This document shows, in pieces, positions 18,298 to 26,599 of a DNA stretch of 35,726 nt. Location of the stretch: assembly GCA_016708875.1 (NCBI GenBank), contig JADJFA010000003.1, positions 1 through 35,726 on the forward strand. The letters are read 5' to 3'. Both the position numbers and the translations under genes were made by a program. How positions within the stretch are numbered: the stretch's first letter is position 1; the number at the start of each line of letters is the position of its first letter. Below the pieces are notes generated by a model. The model had not been told where the DNA came from, made no database searches, and was given only the letters and a program-made list of their open reading frames with translations. The stretch is from Lewinellaceae bacterium. GTDB taxonomy: Bacteria; Bacteroidota; Bacteroidia; Chitinophagales; Saprospiraceae.

Positions 18298-19452
18298 ATG
18301 ATCCGAAAACATCTTCCGAAAGTAGCCCTGTTGCTTTTCATCGGGCTGGCTTCCTGCACCCGCAACACCACCCTTCGCGTATTGCAACCTGCGCAGATGA
18401 CGCTGCCAGAACACATCACCACAGTAGCTATTGTGGATCGAAGTAAACCTTCCAACGGCTGGTCTAATTTCTTAGAGGGACTTTTTACTGGCGAAGAAAT
18501 CGGCCAGGACCGCCGGAGTCGCCAAACAGCCGTGGACGGTCTCACCAACGCGCTTACGCGCACTCCGCGTTTTCAGGTGAAAAGCACTGGAATCGAAATG
18601 ACTGGCAGCAAAGCCGGTGCCCGGATGCCGCCCGCACTTGACTGGGCCGAAGTGGACAAAATATGCCGGGATTACAATTCCAATGCGCTGGTAACCATCG
18701 AGTCTTTTGATTCTGACAATGCGCGCAGTGCCCGGCCTTATACCGAGACCAAAAAAGACAAAGAAGGCAAAAAATATACCGTCACCAGATACCAATCTCA
18801 GCAACGCACAAGCGTTCGGATCGGCTGGCGGCTTTACGATCCGAAGACTAAAATCATTCTGGACGAATACGTTACGGATGATTACCTCGAACGGAGCGGC
18901 AACGGTACTACCGAACGTGCCGCGCTCAGCAACCTGCCTTCGCAATTGGATGTAACCCGCGACGTGGCCTACAATGTGGGCATTGAATACGGCGCTCGCA
19001 TTGCTCCCATCTACGTGAATGTCAGCCGGGCATACTATCACAAGGCAAAGGGGTTTAAGGACCACATGAAAAAAGCCGCTGGGCATTTGGCTGATCGTGA
19101 CATCGAAAAAGCCACAGCTCTTTGGAAAAAAGTGATTGCCCTTTCAGGCGATAATCGCAAAGCCGCCAGGCGTGCCGCCTTTAACATGGCTGTGGCTTCA
19201 GTAAGTGGCAACCTGGACCTTGCGCTCGAGTGGGCAACAAAATCCTGGAACGACTACGGTAACAAAAAGGCCCGTAATTATATCAACATAATCAAGGCCC
19301 GACAAAACGACGCTCGCAAAGTGGATTCACAGATGCCGGGAAAAAAAGTTTGGTGTTTGGTTTGTTTGAAATTGCACACTCCTCAGACCCTTGTGGTCGG
19401 ACTTAAAGATTACCTGAGAATAGGCGACATAAAGATTAGGGAAGTTCCTTGA
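18298..19452 (+). CDS. DUF6340-family lipoprotein; C-terminus extended by an IS insertion
   Basis: A lipoprotein (MIRKHLPKVALLLFIGLASC, lipobox LASC) of the Bacteroidota DUF6340 type. It has LRVLQPAQMTLPEHITTVAI near the N-terminus, AVDGLTNALTRTPRF, then VRIGWRLYDPKTKIILDEY, and a TPR-like helical C-terminal part (IEKATALWKKVIALSGDNRK, then NLDLALEWATKSWNDYGN). The function is unknown; it is probably tethered to the inner face of the outer membrane. The insertion sequence starting at 19392 lies inside the ORF, so the last ~20 residues (VVGLKDYLRIGDIKIREVP) are encoded by the IS end. Without the IS the frame would run ...TLQTNQTL to a TAA at about 20744. Confidence 0.82.
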   Translation: MIRKHLPKVALLLFIGLASCTRNTTLRVLQPAQMTLPEHITTVAIVDRSKPSNGWSNFLEGLFTGEEIGQDRRSRQTAVDGLTNALTRTPRFQVKSTGIEMTGSKAGARMPPALDWAEVDKICRDYNSNALVTIESFDSDNARSARPYTETKKDKEGKKYTVTRYQSQQRTSVRIGWRLYDPKTKIILDEYVTDDYLERSGNGTTERAALSNLPSQLDVTRDVAYNVGIEYGARIAPIYVNVSRAYYHKAKGFKDHMKKAAGHLADRDIEKATALWKKVIALSGDNRKAARRAAFNMAVASVSGNLDLALEWATKSWNDYGNKKARNYINIIKARQNDARKVDSQMPGKKVWCLVCLKLHTPQTLVVGLKDYLRIGDIKIREVP

Positions 19453-20720
19453 CATTAGGATAAAGAACGAATATGGATTTCGGTCAAATTGGTGGCTGGG
19501 AGTGATTTGATAATTTTGCCTCGTTTATCTTTAAAAACCCAATGGGTGTTTTCGGGGTCAAAATATACCGTAATGTCGAGGCCTCTAAAAGGGTATCCGA
19601 CTTGGTATTTTTGCCCGAACATATTAGTTGCTCCCTGCGAACTGATAGTGCGCTGCCAAGTGCCGCCCGCCAAGTGCTTCAAGACTCTGTTGAGGTCAAA
19701 GTCGGCAAGGTGGAAGCGTTTTGGGTTGGACAAAAGTTGAGGGAAAGCCTCCAAACGTGTTTTGCCTTTGCAGGTTCGGGTAGGGTACAACTCTCGTTGA
19801 ATAAGAACAGCCTGGTCAAGTTTTTGCTGAAGATCAAGATAGTCTGCACACTGATGGGGCTGAGCCCATCGAGCAGTAGTACCTTGATTTCGCTCAACTT
19901 TGGCATTTTTAGTCGGTGTGCGTGGCGGATTCAATTTCACTCCAATCCCCAAGGCACACAAAAGCAGATAGAGCGCAGAAAAAGCCTGACGAGTTGGTTC
20001 GCCGAAAGGCGCGCCATTGTCGGCTCGAAAAAACGAGATGAACCCCCAGCGGAACATCACATATCGCACAGCGTCAAAGACTTCCTTGACCGGAACCTGA
20101 ACGATGCGGCCGTAGGGGAAAAACCACCGCCTCTAATACAGCGCCTGTGTGTTCATCCGTGAAGTTCAAATAGCAACACTCTTGGCCATCTTGAGTTTTT
20201 AACCGCTCTTTAGCATCCACTTGTACCCGCTCAAAGGGCTTTTGCACCCACTCCGTCTTTGTACGTGGAAGTACGGTCCGTTCCACCTGTAACCCTGCCT
20301 GGCCTAGCCAACGTTGAATCTGTCGTACCGTGGGAAGAAGTTCCAAAGGGTGCTCGATTCGCAATTGAACACAAATATACCCTGCTCCCCATTGGCTGTT
20401 GGCCTGCCGAAGAGCGATGGCACGTTCCCGAATAACTTCAGGAAATTTGATAGGCCTGCCACAATGTGAATAATCCGTGAGAAGGCCATCAAAACCCTTT
20501 GATCTGTAACGTTTGACCCAGCCCAATAAGGTATCGTAGTCAATACCCATTTGCCGGGATATGACACTGCAGTTTACGCCCGATTCCCAAAGGCTAATCG
20601 CCTTGCGGCGAATATCATTTGAATGACTGCGCATAGATTTATTCTTTATCCACAAATGTCAATGAACTTCCGGTAATTTTTATGTCGCTAACTTTCAGGT
20701 AATCTTTAAGTCCGACCACA
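19392..20720 (-). mobile_element. Insertion sequence, 1329 bp, IS481-like, with 5-bp target duplication
   Basis: The ends are imperfect inverted repeats about 67 bp long, beginning TGTGGTCGGACTTAAAGATT and continuing with ACCTGA on both sides. The element starts TG and ends CA. It is flanked by the direct repeat ACCCT at 19387-19391 and 20721-20725, as expected from target duplication. It holds one DDE transposase read on the minus strand (19455-20655). The target is the loop of a hairpin downstream of the DUF6340 gene. The intact duplication implies a fairly recent insertion. Confidence 0.9.
19455..20655 (-). CDS. DDE transposase (rve/IS481-like), one frameshift
   Basis: About 400 residues in two frames. 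The N-terminal helix-turn-helix region is RRKAISLWESGVNCSVISRQ followed by MGIDYDTLLGWVKRY, with a linker GRPIKFPEVIRERAIALR. The integrase-type catalytic core shows the first Asp in VQVDAKERL, the second in FRADNGAPFG, and the Glu in TKNAKVERNQGT, a normal DDE triad. The C-terminal part (LDITVYFDPENTHWVFKDKR) is the small beta domain typical of IS481/IS3-type enzymes. The break near 20117 is one extra C in TTTTTCCCC; correcting it restores AVVFPYGRIVQVPVKEVFDA. IS481 enzymes are not normally made by frameshifting, so an error is likelier. Confidence 0.88.
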
Positions 20721-20754
20721 ACCCTTCAAACAAATCAAACCCTTTAAACTACAT

Positions 20755-21704
20755 TTGGCCGTGCAATCTGCTTACCACAATTTCCGACTATTTTACAACC
20801 AGAGCATCTATCCAGAGTTGCTGAACCTGGAGCAGCGTCGGCGTCGGCTGATGCGCTTGCTTGTGGTTTCAGGACTAATGCTGATGGGTGTGGTGATGTT
20901 GCAGGTCTACCTTTCCATTTTCGCGGTTACGTTGGCACTATTTATACCTGTCGGGCTTTGGATCACCTATTTAGGGTTCCAGGTACAGGTCTTTTTCAAA
21001 GAGTTCAAACCGCGCATAGTGTCGCTCTTGCTTGATTTTATTGACAACGATGTGAATTTTTCTTTCGACGGTTACGAACCAAAGGGTTTTATTCCACCTG
21101 AAAATTTCCTGGAAAGCCGAATTTTTACGGCATGCGACGACTATTTTGGAGAGGATTTGATTCGTGGGAAAGTGCGTGAAACGCCTTTTGAAGCTTGTGA
21201 ACTGCGCGTCCGCGAGTTCTCCGAAGTCAGGAGCAGACTCGACCTCGTTTTTTCGGGTATTTTCCTGATAGCCGATTACCAGCGATGGGATATGCATGGA
21301 GGCGTGTTGGGACTGCCCGATGCCTACCGAAAATATATGAGTCGCAGCGAACGGGCATTTCACATTGAAGGCGGACGTAGGGTTCGAGAGGGCATTTTGC
21401 CCGATTTTGAGGTATTTTTCGATACTTATGCCACGCCGGAAGTCAGGATTAAGGACGTTATATCGGAGGAATTTCAAAAGGCAATCCTCCGGTTTTAGAC
21501 AGTCTTTTCAGGAAGTGGGGCGTGAGAAGGAAATTTACTTTTTCCATCATTGGCGACAAAATCTATATCGCGTTAAGGCAAGATCGCGATTTGCTGGAAC
21601 CATCGCTTTTTGCAAATAACACAAGTTATGAAGTGGTAAATGAGTTTTATGAAGACTTGAAACTCCTCCTTGAATTGGTCATGGAAGTGGACGCAATGAA
21701 CTAA
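20755..21704 (+). CDS. DUF3137-domain membrane protein, one frameshift
   Basis: About 316 residues. Two adjacent membrane helices (LMRLLVVSGLMLMGVVMLQV and IFAVTLALFIPVGLWITYLG) come after a short cytoplasmic start. The DUF3137 region then follows: FFGEDLIRGKV-like segment around residues 135-150, LDLVFSGIFLIADYQRWDMH, GVLGLPDAYRKYM, and after a break near 21500 the C-terminal IIGDKIYIALRQDRDLLEPS and YEVVNEFYEDLKLLLELV. DUF3137 proteins are uncharacterised membrane proteins found in many bacteria. The start is a TTG at 20755; the IS inserted just upstream may have separated it from its normal promoter or from the DUF6340 gene. Confidence 0.8.
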
Positions 21705-21744
21705 CCATCTGGGAGTAAGCCGTTAAACAAATCAAAAACTGCCC

Positions 21745-21765
21745 TTCGGCTACTGCGTAGCCGAA
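21745..21765. repeat. Perfect short hairpin upstream of the C40 peptidase
   Basis: TTCGGCTAC and GTAGCCGAA are 9-bp arms around the loop TGC. It begins 41 bases after the DUF3137 stop and ends 26 bases before the next start codon. Confidence 0.7.
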
Positions 21766-21791
21766 CTTTGTGGAGTTTCCTCGCAAATTTT

Positions 21792-22340
21792 ATGACTGAC
21801 ATGCACACCGCTCGATTTTCCCTTTTACTGCTAATTGTATTATTGGCTTTTAATTGTAGCCCTGCCAAAAAGCCCTCAAAACCAACATCTAAATCAACTA
21901 CAAAGTCAACTTCTAAACCAGGAGGATATACAGAGGCTGTCGCCACCCCTTTCCGCAAAAAAGTGGTGGACTACGGGAAAAAATTTGTCGGCACGAACTA
22001 CAAATACGCGGGCCAAAGCCCCAAAACGGGTTTCGACTGTTCAGGCTTCACGAGTTATGTATTGAAAGAGTTTGGGGTAATTGCCTCGCCTGCTTCCTCT
22101 ATTCAGGCCAGCGAGGGTCGCTATGTTGCGATTGATAAAGTAATGCCAGGCGATTTGATCTTTTTTGGCGAAAGCAAGAAGAAAATCTCCCACGTGGCAA
22201 TGGTGGTGAAGCGTGGGTCGGATGGGATTACCTGCGTTCACAGTACCACCAGCAGGGGCGTAATTGTCGAAAATATCACTCAATCTACTTACTGGAAACC
22301 TAAGATTTTATTTGCACGCGATGTGATCTCAGAGGATTGA
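21792..22340 (+). CDS. NlpC/P60 (C40) peptidoglycan peptidase, exported
   Basis: An intact protein of about 182 residues. The N-terminal hydrophobic segment (ARFSLLLLIVLLAFNC) ends in a Cys with a poor lipobox (AFNC), so it is either a lipoprotein or secreted. A Ser/Thr/Lys-rich linker follows. The C40 domain shows all catalytic elements: the Cys in GFDCSGFTSYVL, the His in ISHVAMVV, and a third polar residue in the CVHSTTSRGVI strand. These enzymes cleave peptide stems of peptidoglycan, commonly the D-Glu-diaminopimelate bond. The start was taken at ATG 21792; ATG 21801 is as good. It converges on the PBP4 gene, with a shared hairpin between the stops. Confidence 0.92.
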   Translation: MTDMHTARFSLLLLIVLLAFNCSPAKKPSKPTSKSTTKSTSKPGGYTEAVATPFRKKVVDYGKKFVGTNYKYAGQSPKTGFDCSGFTSYVLKEFGVIASPASSIQASEGRYVAIDKVMPGDLIFFGESKKKISHVAMVVKRGSDGITCVHSTTSRGVIVENITQSTYWKPKILFARDVISED

Positions 22341-22345
22341 GTTAG

Positions 22346-22387
22346 GATAATGGAATATTGGGATAATATCCCAATATCACCAATATC
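22346..22387. terminator. Hairpin between convergent genes
   Basis: GATAATGGAATATTGGGATA (from 22346) pairs with the segment ending at 22387 with one bulge. The core ATATTGGGA/TCCCAATAT is perfect. It sits between two stops (22340 plus, 22390 minus) and could serve both. Confidence 0.65.
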
Positions 22388-22389
22388 TA

Positions 22390-23750
22390 CTAAAATCGTT
22401 CGTGGATTTGCTCCAACAAACGCTGCATTTCCAGCTTCCAGTCTCGACTACCGCCTACAAAATTGTTGTGCATAAAACTGAAAATCAGCACTTTGCCGCT
22501 GTTGCAAACCACATAGCCGCTCAGGCATTGCACCCCGCCCATGCCCCCGGTTTTAGCAAAAACGTAGGGCTTGCCATCTTTACCCGCATACAAATCCGAA
22601 ATGGTACCGTCCTTTCCTCCTGCGGGAAAAAGGGATAGAATCCTTTCATGCGGTTGTTCCTCCAAAGTTTCAACAACACTTGCCCAATGCTCTGTGGGGT
22701 CATCAGGTTGTAGCGTGAAAGACCGGAGCCATCCACCCATTTGGGCCGTTGCGTAAGGTTTGTAAGCGAGCTATCCAACATCCACTTTATCATGGTGTCT
22801 TGCTTGAGCAAGTCAAATTTCATTCCTGCGCATACCAGTAGCATTTGTTCTGCTATGAAATTATCGCTTTGGTGCATCATGCGGCGGAGAACGGTGTCGA
22901 TGGGGTGGAATAGAGGGTGTGCCAATAAGGTTTAGAGCCATACATAGTTTCATTTCCTCCTCTTTTATCAATGTCCAAGTCGTAGTTATGTTTGAGTTTT
23001 TTGTCGTATCCCTAATAAGGCCATAAAAAACCATGGGATCAGTTTTTAAAGGAATTGATTGCATGTAACCATCGGGAAGTTTTTCATTCAATGGTATGCA
23101 AATGGATAGGTTGCCTTCCACACGAAGGGGTTTTCCTGATTGGAAGTCTTTTTTGGACATACGATTTTCTCCCAATTAAGGGCTAAAGGAAAGTCCGTGG
23201 TATCTACTTTTTTTATTGTTATTACATTCCCATAAATTGGCATCGCTGAACGTTCGGGCGAATATTCCTCATTATAATCATCCCAAGCCCAACCTGGCCC
23301 AAATCGGGTGTCTTGAAAAACATCAGGCTCAAAAATTGTCAGATGTTCGCGTAGTTTCAAATATCGGAACATAGGCTGCCAATTCTTAAAATATGGATGT
23401 AAAAAAGTTGGATCACCAGTAGGTAGCAAATGAACAATAGTATCATCCTCTTTTTCAAAGGTTGTTATTTTCACCCCCGGCACCGAATCCCCCAAAACCT
23501 CCAGACAAGTCGCCAGCGTCAAAATCTTGTATTCGAGGCAGGCGTAAAATAATGGTCTCCATTAAGTCAGCCGAGTGTTTTCCCAGTGGCAGGATCAAGC
23601 AGAGTGAAGCCAGTAAAAGCCTTTGAAAAAACTGGGAATGGGCTACTTCACGCTTGATTTTTAAGGCGGAGCGGGTGTCCCGGCTTTTGAAAACTGTGCA
23701 GGAGGGAAGCAAGAGGGCAAGCAACAAGAGCGAAAAAACCACGCGGGCAT
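22390..23750 (-). CDS. dacB: D-alanyl-D-alanine carboxypeptidase/endopeptidase (PBP4, S13 family), frameshifted
   Basis: A periplasmic penicillin-binding protein that trims peptidoglycan cross-links. About 453 residues. It starts MPAWFFSLLLLALLLPSC (ATG 23750, after one indel), a lipoprotein signal. Active-site motifs are present: SxxK as PASNTK, broken by a missing A near 23535 and followed by ILTLATCLEVLGD; SxN as SDN in HQSDNFIAEQML; and KTG in VFAKTGGMGGV. Breaks also lie near 23145, 22930 and 22640. The end is EQIHERF at TAG 22390-22392. Its partner across the shared hairpin is a C40 peptidase, another wall hydrolase. Confidence 0.88.
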
Positions 23751-23756
23751 ACGGGG

Positions 23757-25765
23757 TTATTTCACACAACGCCACAACGCCACAACGTGGGTACAAAAAC
23801 GTTGTGGCGTTGTGGCGTTGTGTGAAACTAAAACCGGCATGTTCAAACCTGTTTTTGCCAATTTGCTATTAGAATACCCATACCCAAAATAAATCACCAA
23901 GCCTGCCGCCAGCCAAATGAAAAAGCCCAGCCAACTCTTCGCGGGTATCTGAGCCATCATATACAAACAGGAGACAAGACCTAAAATCGGAATCAAGGAA
24001 AGGTTGTGCTTGAAGCGAGCCAAGCCATTATGAGACAAGTGAATATGAACAGCCACATGGGGATTTTGTGCTTGAACAAATGCCAGCCTGATTCATATTT
24101 CGCTTCTTCGGTCATTGGCAATGCGGCCACAGTTTGGTTGTAAGCATCCCTTTCCAGGCCATCCAAATAATCGGCCACTACCCCATTTGCCGCAGCAAAA
24201 CCTGCACTATCTCGAACGGTGAGAAATCTTTGAACTGCGGGCATTTCGGACTCTGGGATGTTATGCAGCAAGTTTTCTACCCCAAACATCTGCTTTTCAT
24301 TGCTGAGCCATGCTTTTGTATCCGCCTCATAACGCGTAAAAAGGAACGCAACACAATGGCTACCAATCCAAGCGGGTAGATCCATTTGGCATTCATGTAT
24401 GGTGTGCGGAATTTTCCGCGTGGCGCATTGGGCTGCACCTGCAATTTAAAACCCCACCACACCAACACGAAGGCAAATAAAGTGCCCATACTGCACAGAT
24501 CAAGCACCGTGTCGCTGGGAATGAACAACATAGGCACCACCACGAAGAAGCCCGTAACCACGGTTGCAAATGTTGGGGTGCGGAATTTTGGGTGGATGTA
24601 AGAAAAACGTTTGGGCAACAGACCATCGCGGCTCATGGTCATCCAGATACGTGGTTGACCAAGTTGGAATACCAGGAACACGCCCGCCATCGCTACTACA
24701 GCACTTACCGCTATAATCCCTGAAAACCATTTTAGGTTGATTTTTTTGAAAGACGTATGCCAATGGATCATTGACATCCAGTTCTTTATAACTCACCATT
24801 CCCGTCCAAACAGGTGCTATAATGATGTACAGGATCGTACAAATGACGATGGAATAGAGCATTGCCCGCGGTAGATCACGCTGCGGATTTTTACATTCCT
24901 CTGCTGTAGTAGAAAGCGCGTCAAAGCCGATGTAAGCAAAAAATACTGACGAAACCCCCGCCATCACTCCGCCAAAACCATTTGGCACAAAGGGATGCCA
25001 ATTGTCCACGTTCACATAACCCGCTCCAACGATGATGACGAGCAGCACAACAATCAATTTCAGCACCACCATCAGGTTGCCCGCTGTTTTTGATTCTTTC
25101 ATGCCGATATACACAAGCGCAGTTAATAAAATGGACATCACGATGGCTGGAATATCCAGAATGGTACGCAAACCGCCTATCCGTGGCGCCGACTGCCAGG
25201 CCTCATAAGATTCTTGTTGTGATTGAGAAAAATCAGCCGCTGTTTTACCGCCTTTGAGCATTGCGGTGGCTTCATCAAACCCGCGTGTGCCGTGACATAA
25301 TCTGTTGTGGCCCAGGCAGGTATATGCCAACCTGCGCTCTCGCAAAGGCCCGTGAAATAGCCCGACCACGACACTGCCACAGTGATTTTACCACCGCATA
25401 TTCCATTACCAACGCCCAGCCAATTATCCAGGCCATCAATTCGCCAAAGGCCACATAGGAATAGGTGTAAGCGCTGCCCGAAACAGGCACCATGGAGGCA
25501 AATTCTGCGTATGCAAATGCCGCAAAGCCGCAGGCCAGTGCCGTGAAAATAAAGAGAAAAACCACCGCAGGTCCGCCATTAAAACTAGCAGAACCAATGG
25601 TGCTAAAAATACCTGCACCTATAATGGCCGCGATGCCAAATGCTGTCAGGTCTCGTACGCTCAGGTTTTTATCCAGGCCACCTGCGCCATGAATTTCTTC
25701 GTTTTGCGCCGTAGTAATGGCGTCGTCAATGGATTTTTACGGAAAAGATTGTCAAGAAAAGCCAT
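23757..25765 (-). CDS. Amino acid permease, APC superfamily (cationic amino acid transporter CAT type), frameshifted
   Basis: An inner-membrane amino acid transporter with about 14 helices. It starts MAFLDNLFRKK (ATG 25765). After GAGGLDKNLSVRDLTAFGIA come AIIGAGIFSTIG, the APC helix-1 motif, then VPVSGSAYTYSYVAFGELMA, WIIGWALVMEYAVGN, GVSSVFFAYIGFDALSTTAE, and LFIPSDTVLDLCSMGTLFAF. A 70-residue hydrophilic insert (around 24320-24130) precedes the last helices. Five or so indels split it. The visible frame runs on through the long hairpin to 23757 (CTHVVALWRCVK). A natural end near 23840 after NSKLAK is also possible if one base is missing. A box TACTTTG, one T short of consensus, lies at 25799-25805. 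Confidence 0.85.
23760..23827. repeat. Perfect long inverted repeat, 28-bp arms of CGCCACAA units
   Basis: The arms 23760-23787 and 23800-23827 are perfect complements around a 12-base loop. Each arm is a tandem run of the 8-mer CGCCACAA. It lies between the permease end and the PBP4 start (23750), and the permease reading frame enters it. Confidence 0.9.
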
Positions 25766-25814
25766 AAGGATTGGTTTAGGTTTTGCCGTTTTGCGCGGCA
25801 AAGTAGGGCTTTGT

Positions 25815-26543
25815 TCAAAAATCCTTATAGTTTCAAAAGTCGTCTTTTCCATGATCGAGATTTCTGAACCTTCCGCCACAAAAACGGAAACTGGCTGATC
25901 TGCCAAAATCTCCTCAAATTCCTTCCCGTACAAGCTTCCAAAGTCGCCGGAAATCTCATGAGAACGTACTTGATACACATCCCAGCTCGGGTGTTGCACT
26001 TGGTATTCATTGGTGCGGGCATTGCCAGCCCGGGCATAGCCCCAGTAATGCTCCGTAATAAATTCTTCCTCGCTTCCAACATCTATTGGTTGGGCCAAAG
26101 GGTCTGTTACCGCCGTCATTTTATACCAGTCACCCTGAAAAACGGCTTCCTCTCGTATGAAATATATGCTGCGCATCGCTTAAATCCCAGGTATGGCGCA
26201 TTCGATGCGTCGAATAACTTTCCCGATATACCACATTGGCAACCAGAGAGATAGCGGGTTTGGGAACAATTTCTTTGATAAAGACGGCGCCACGTCGCCA
26301 TGAATCGCCCACTTTTCGGCGGACATAAAAGCGAAGGTTGGCTTCTTCAAAATCGCGGTGAAAAGGAATGGGAGCTCCCAACAACTTAGTCTTCAAAAAC
26401 ATGAATCCGACCAGACTGACGTAGCATCGGCCCTGCCATAAATCCAATTCCGTGCCCCAAGGGACAAAGGGTTTAAGCAGCTCTGGCGGCACGATGTAAT
26501 TGGCCATGAGGAGTTTGCGCCACTCTGCTGTTAGGAAGGTCAT
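25815..26543 (-). CDS. DUF2071 (YqjF-like) protein, frameshifted
   Basis: About 243 residues of the YqjF/DUF2071 family, a cytoplasmic protein of unknown function in many bacteria. Hallmarks: MTFLTAEWRKLLMANYIVPP, then FVPWGTELDLWQGRCYVSLV with GFMFLKTKLLG, FEEANLRFYVRRK, AVFIKEIVPKPAISLVANVV, and after a break near 26165 the C-terminal EEEFITEHYWGYARA, then SVFVAEGSEISI. The start at 26543 follows the gcvP stop by 56 bases, so they may be co-transcribed. The stop is uncertain: the visible frame runs into the permease gene, and one extra T near 25815 would end it at a TGA there. Confidence 0.8.
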
Positions 26544-26599
26544 GTATTGGTTGGTGATTTACCCGTCCTACGGCTTGGAGTATGGACAGGTTCATTTGA

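Larger units (their letters stand above)
19356..20739. repeat. Inverted repeat interrupted by the IS
   Basis: The left arm 19356-19370 (TTTGGTTTGTTTGAA) and right arm 20725-20739 (TTCAAACAAATCAAA) pair at 14 of 15 positions, with weaker pairing further out. Removing the IS and one target duplication leaves a hairpin with a 20-base loop, like the other gene-end hairpins here. Confidence 0.65.

Noticed and set aside
19455..20655. Programmed frameshift in the transposase
   Set aside because: The break is one extra C in TTTTTCCCC, with no typical slippery-site arrangement. IS481-type transposases are single ORFs, and similar errors occur throughout the window.
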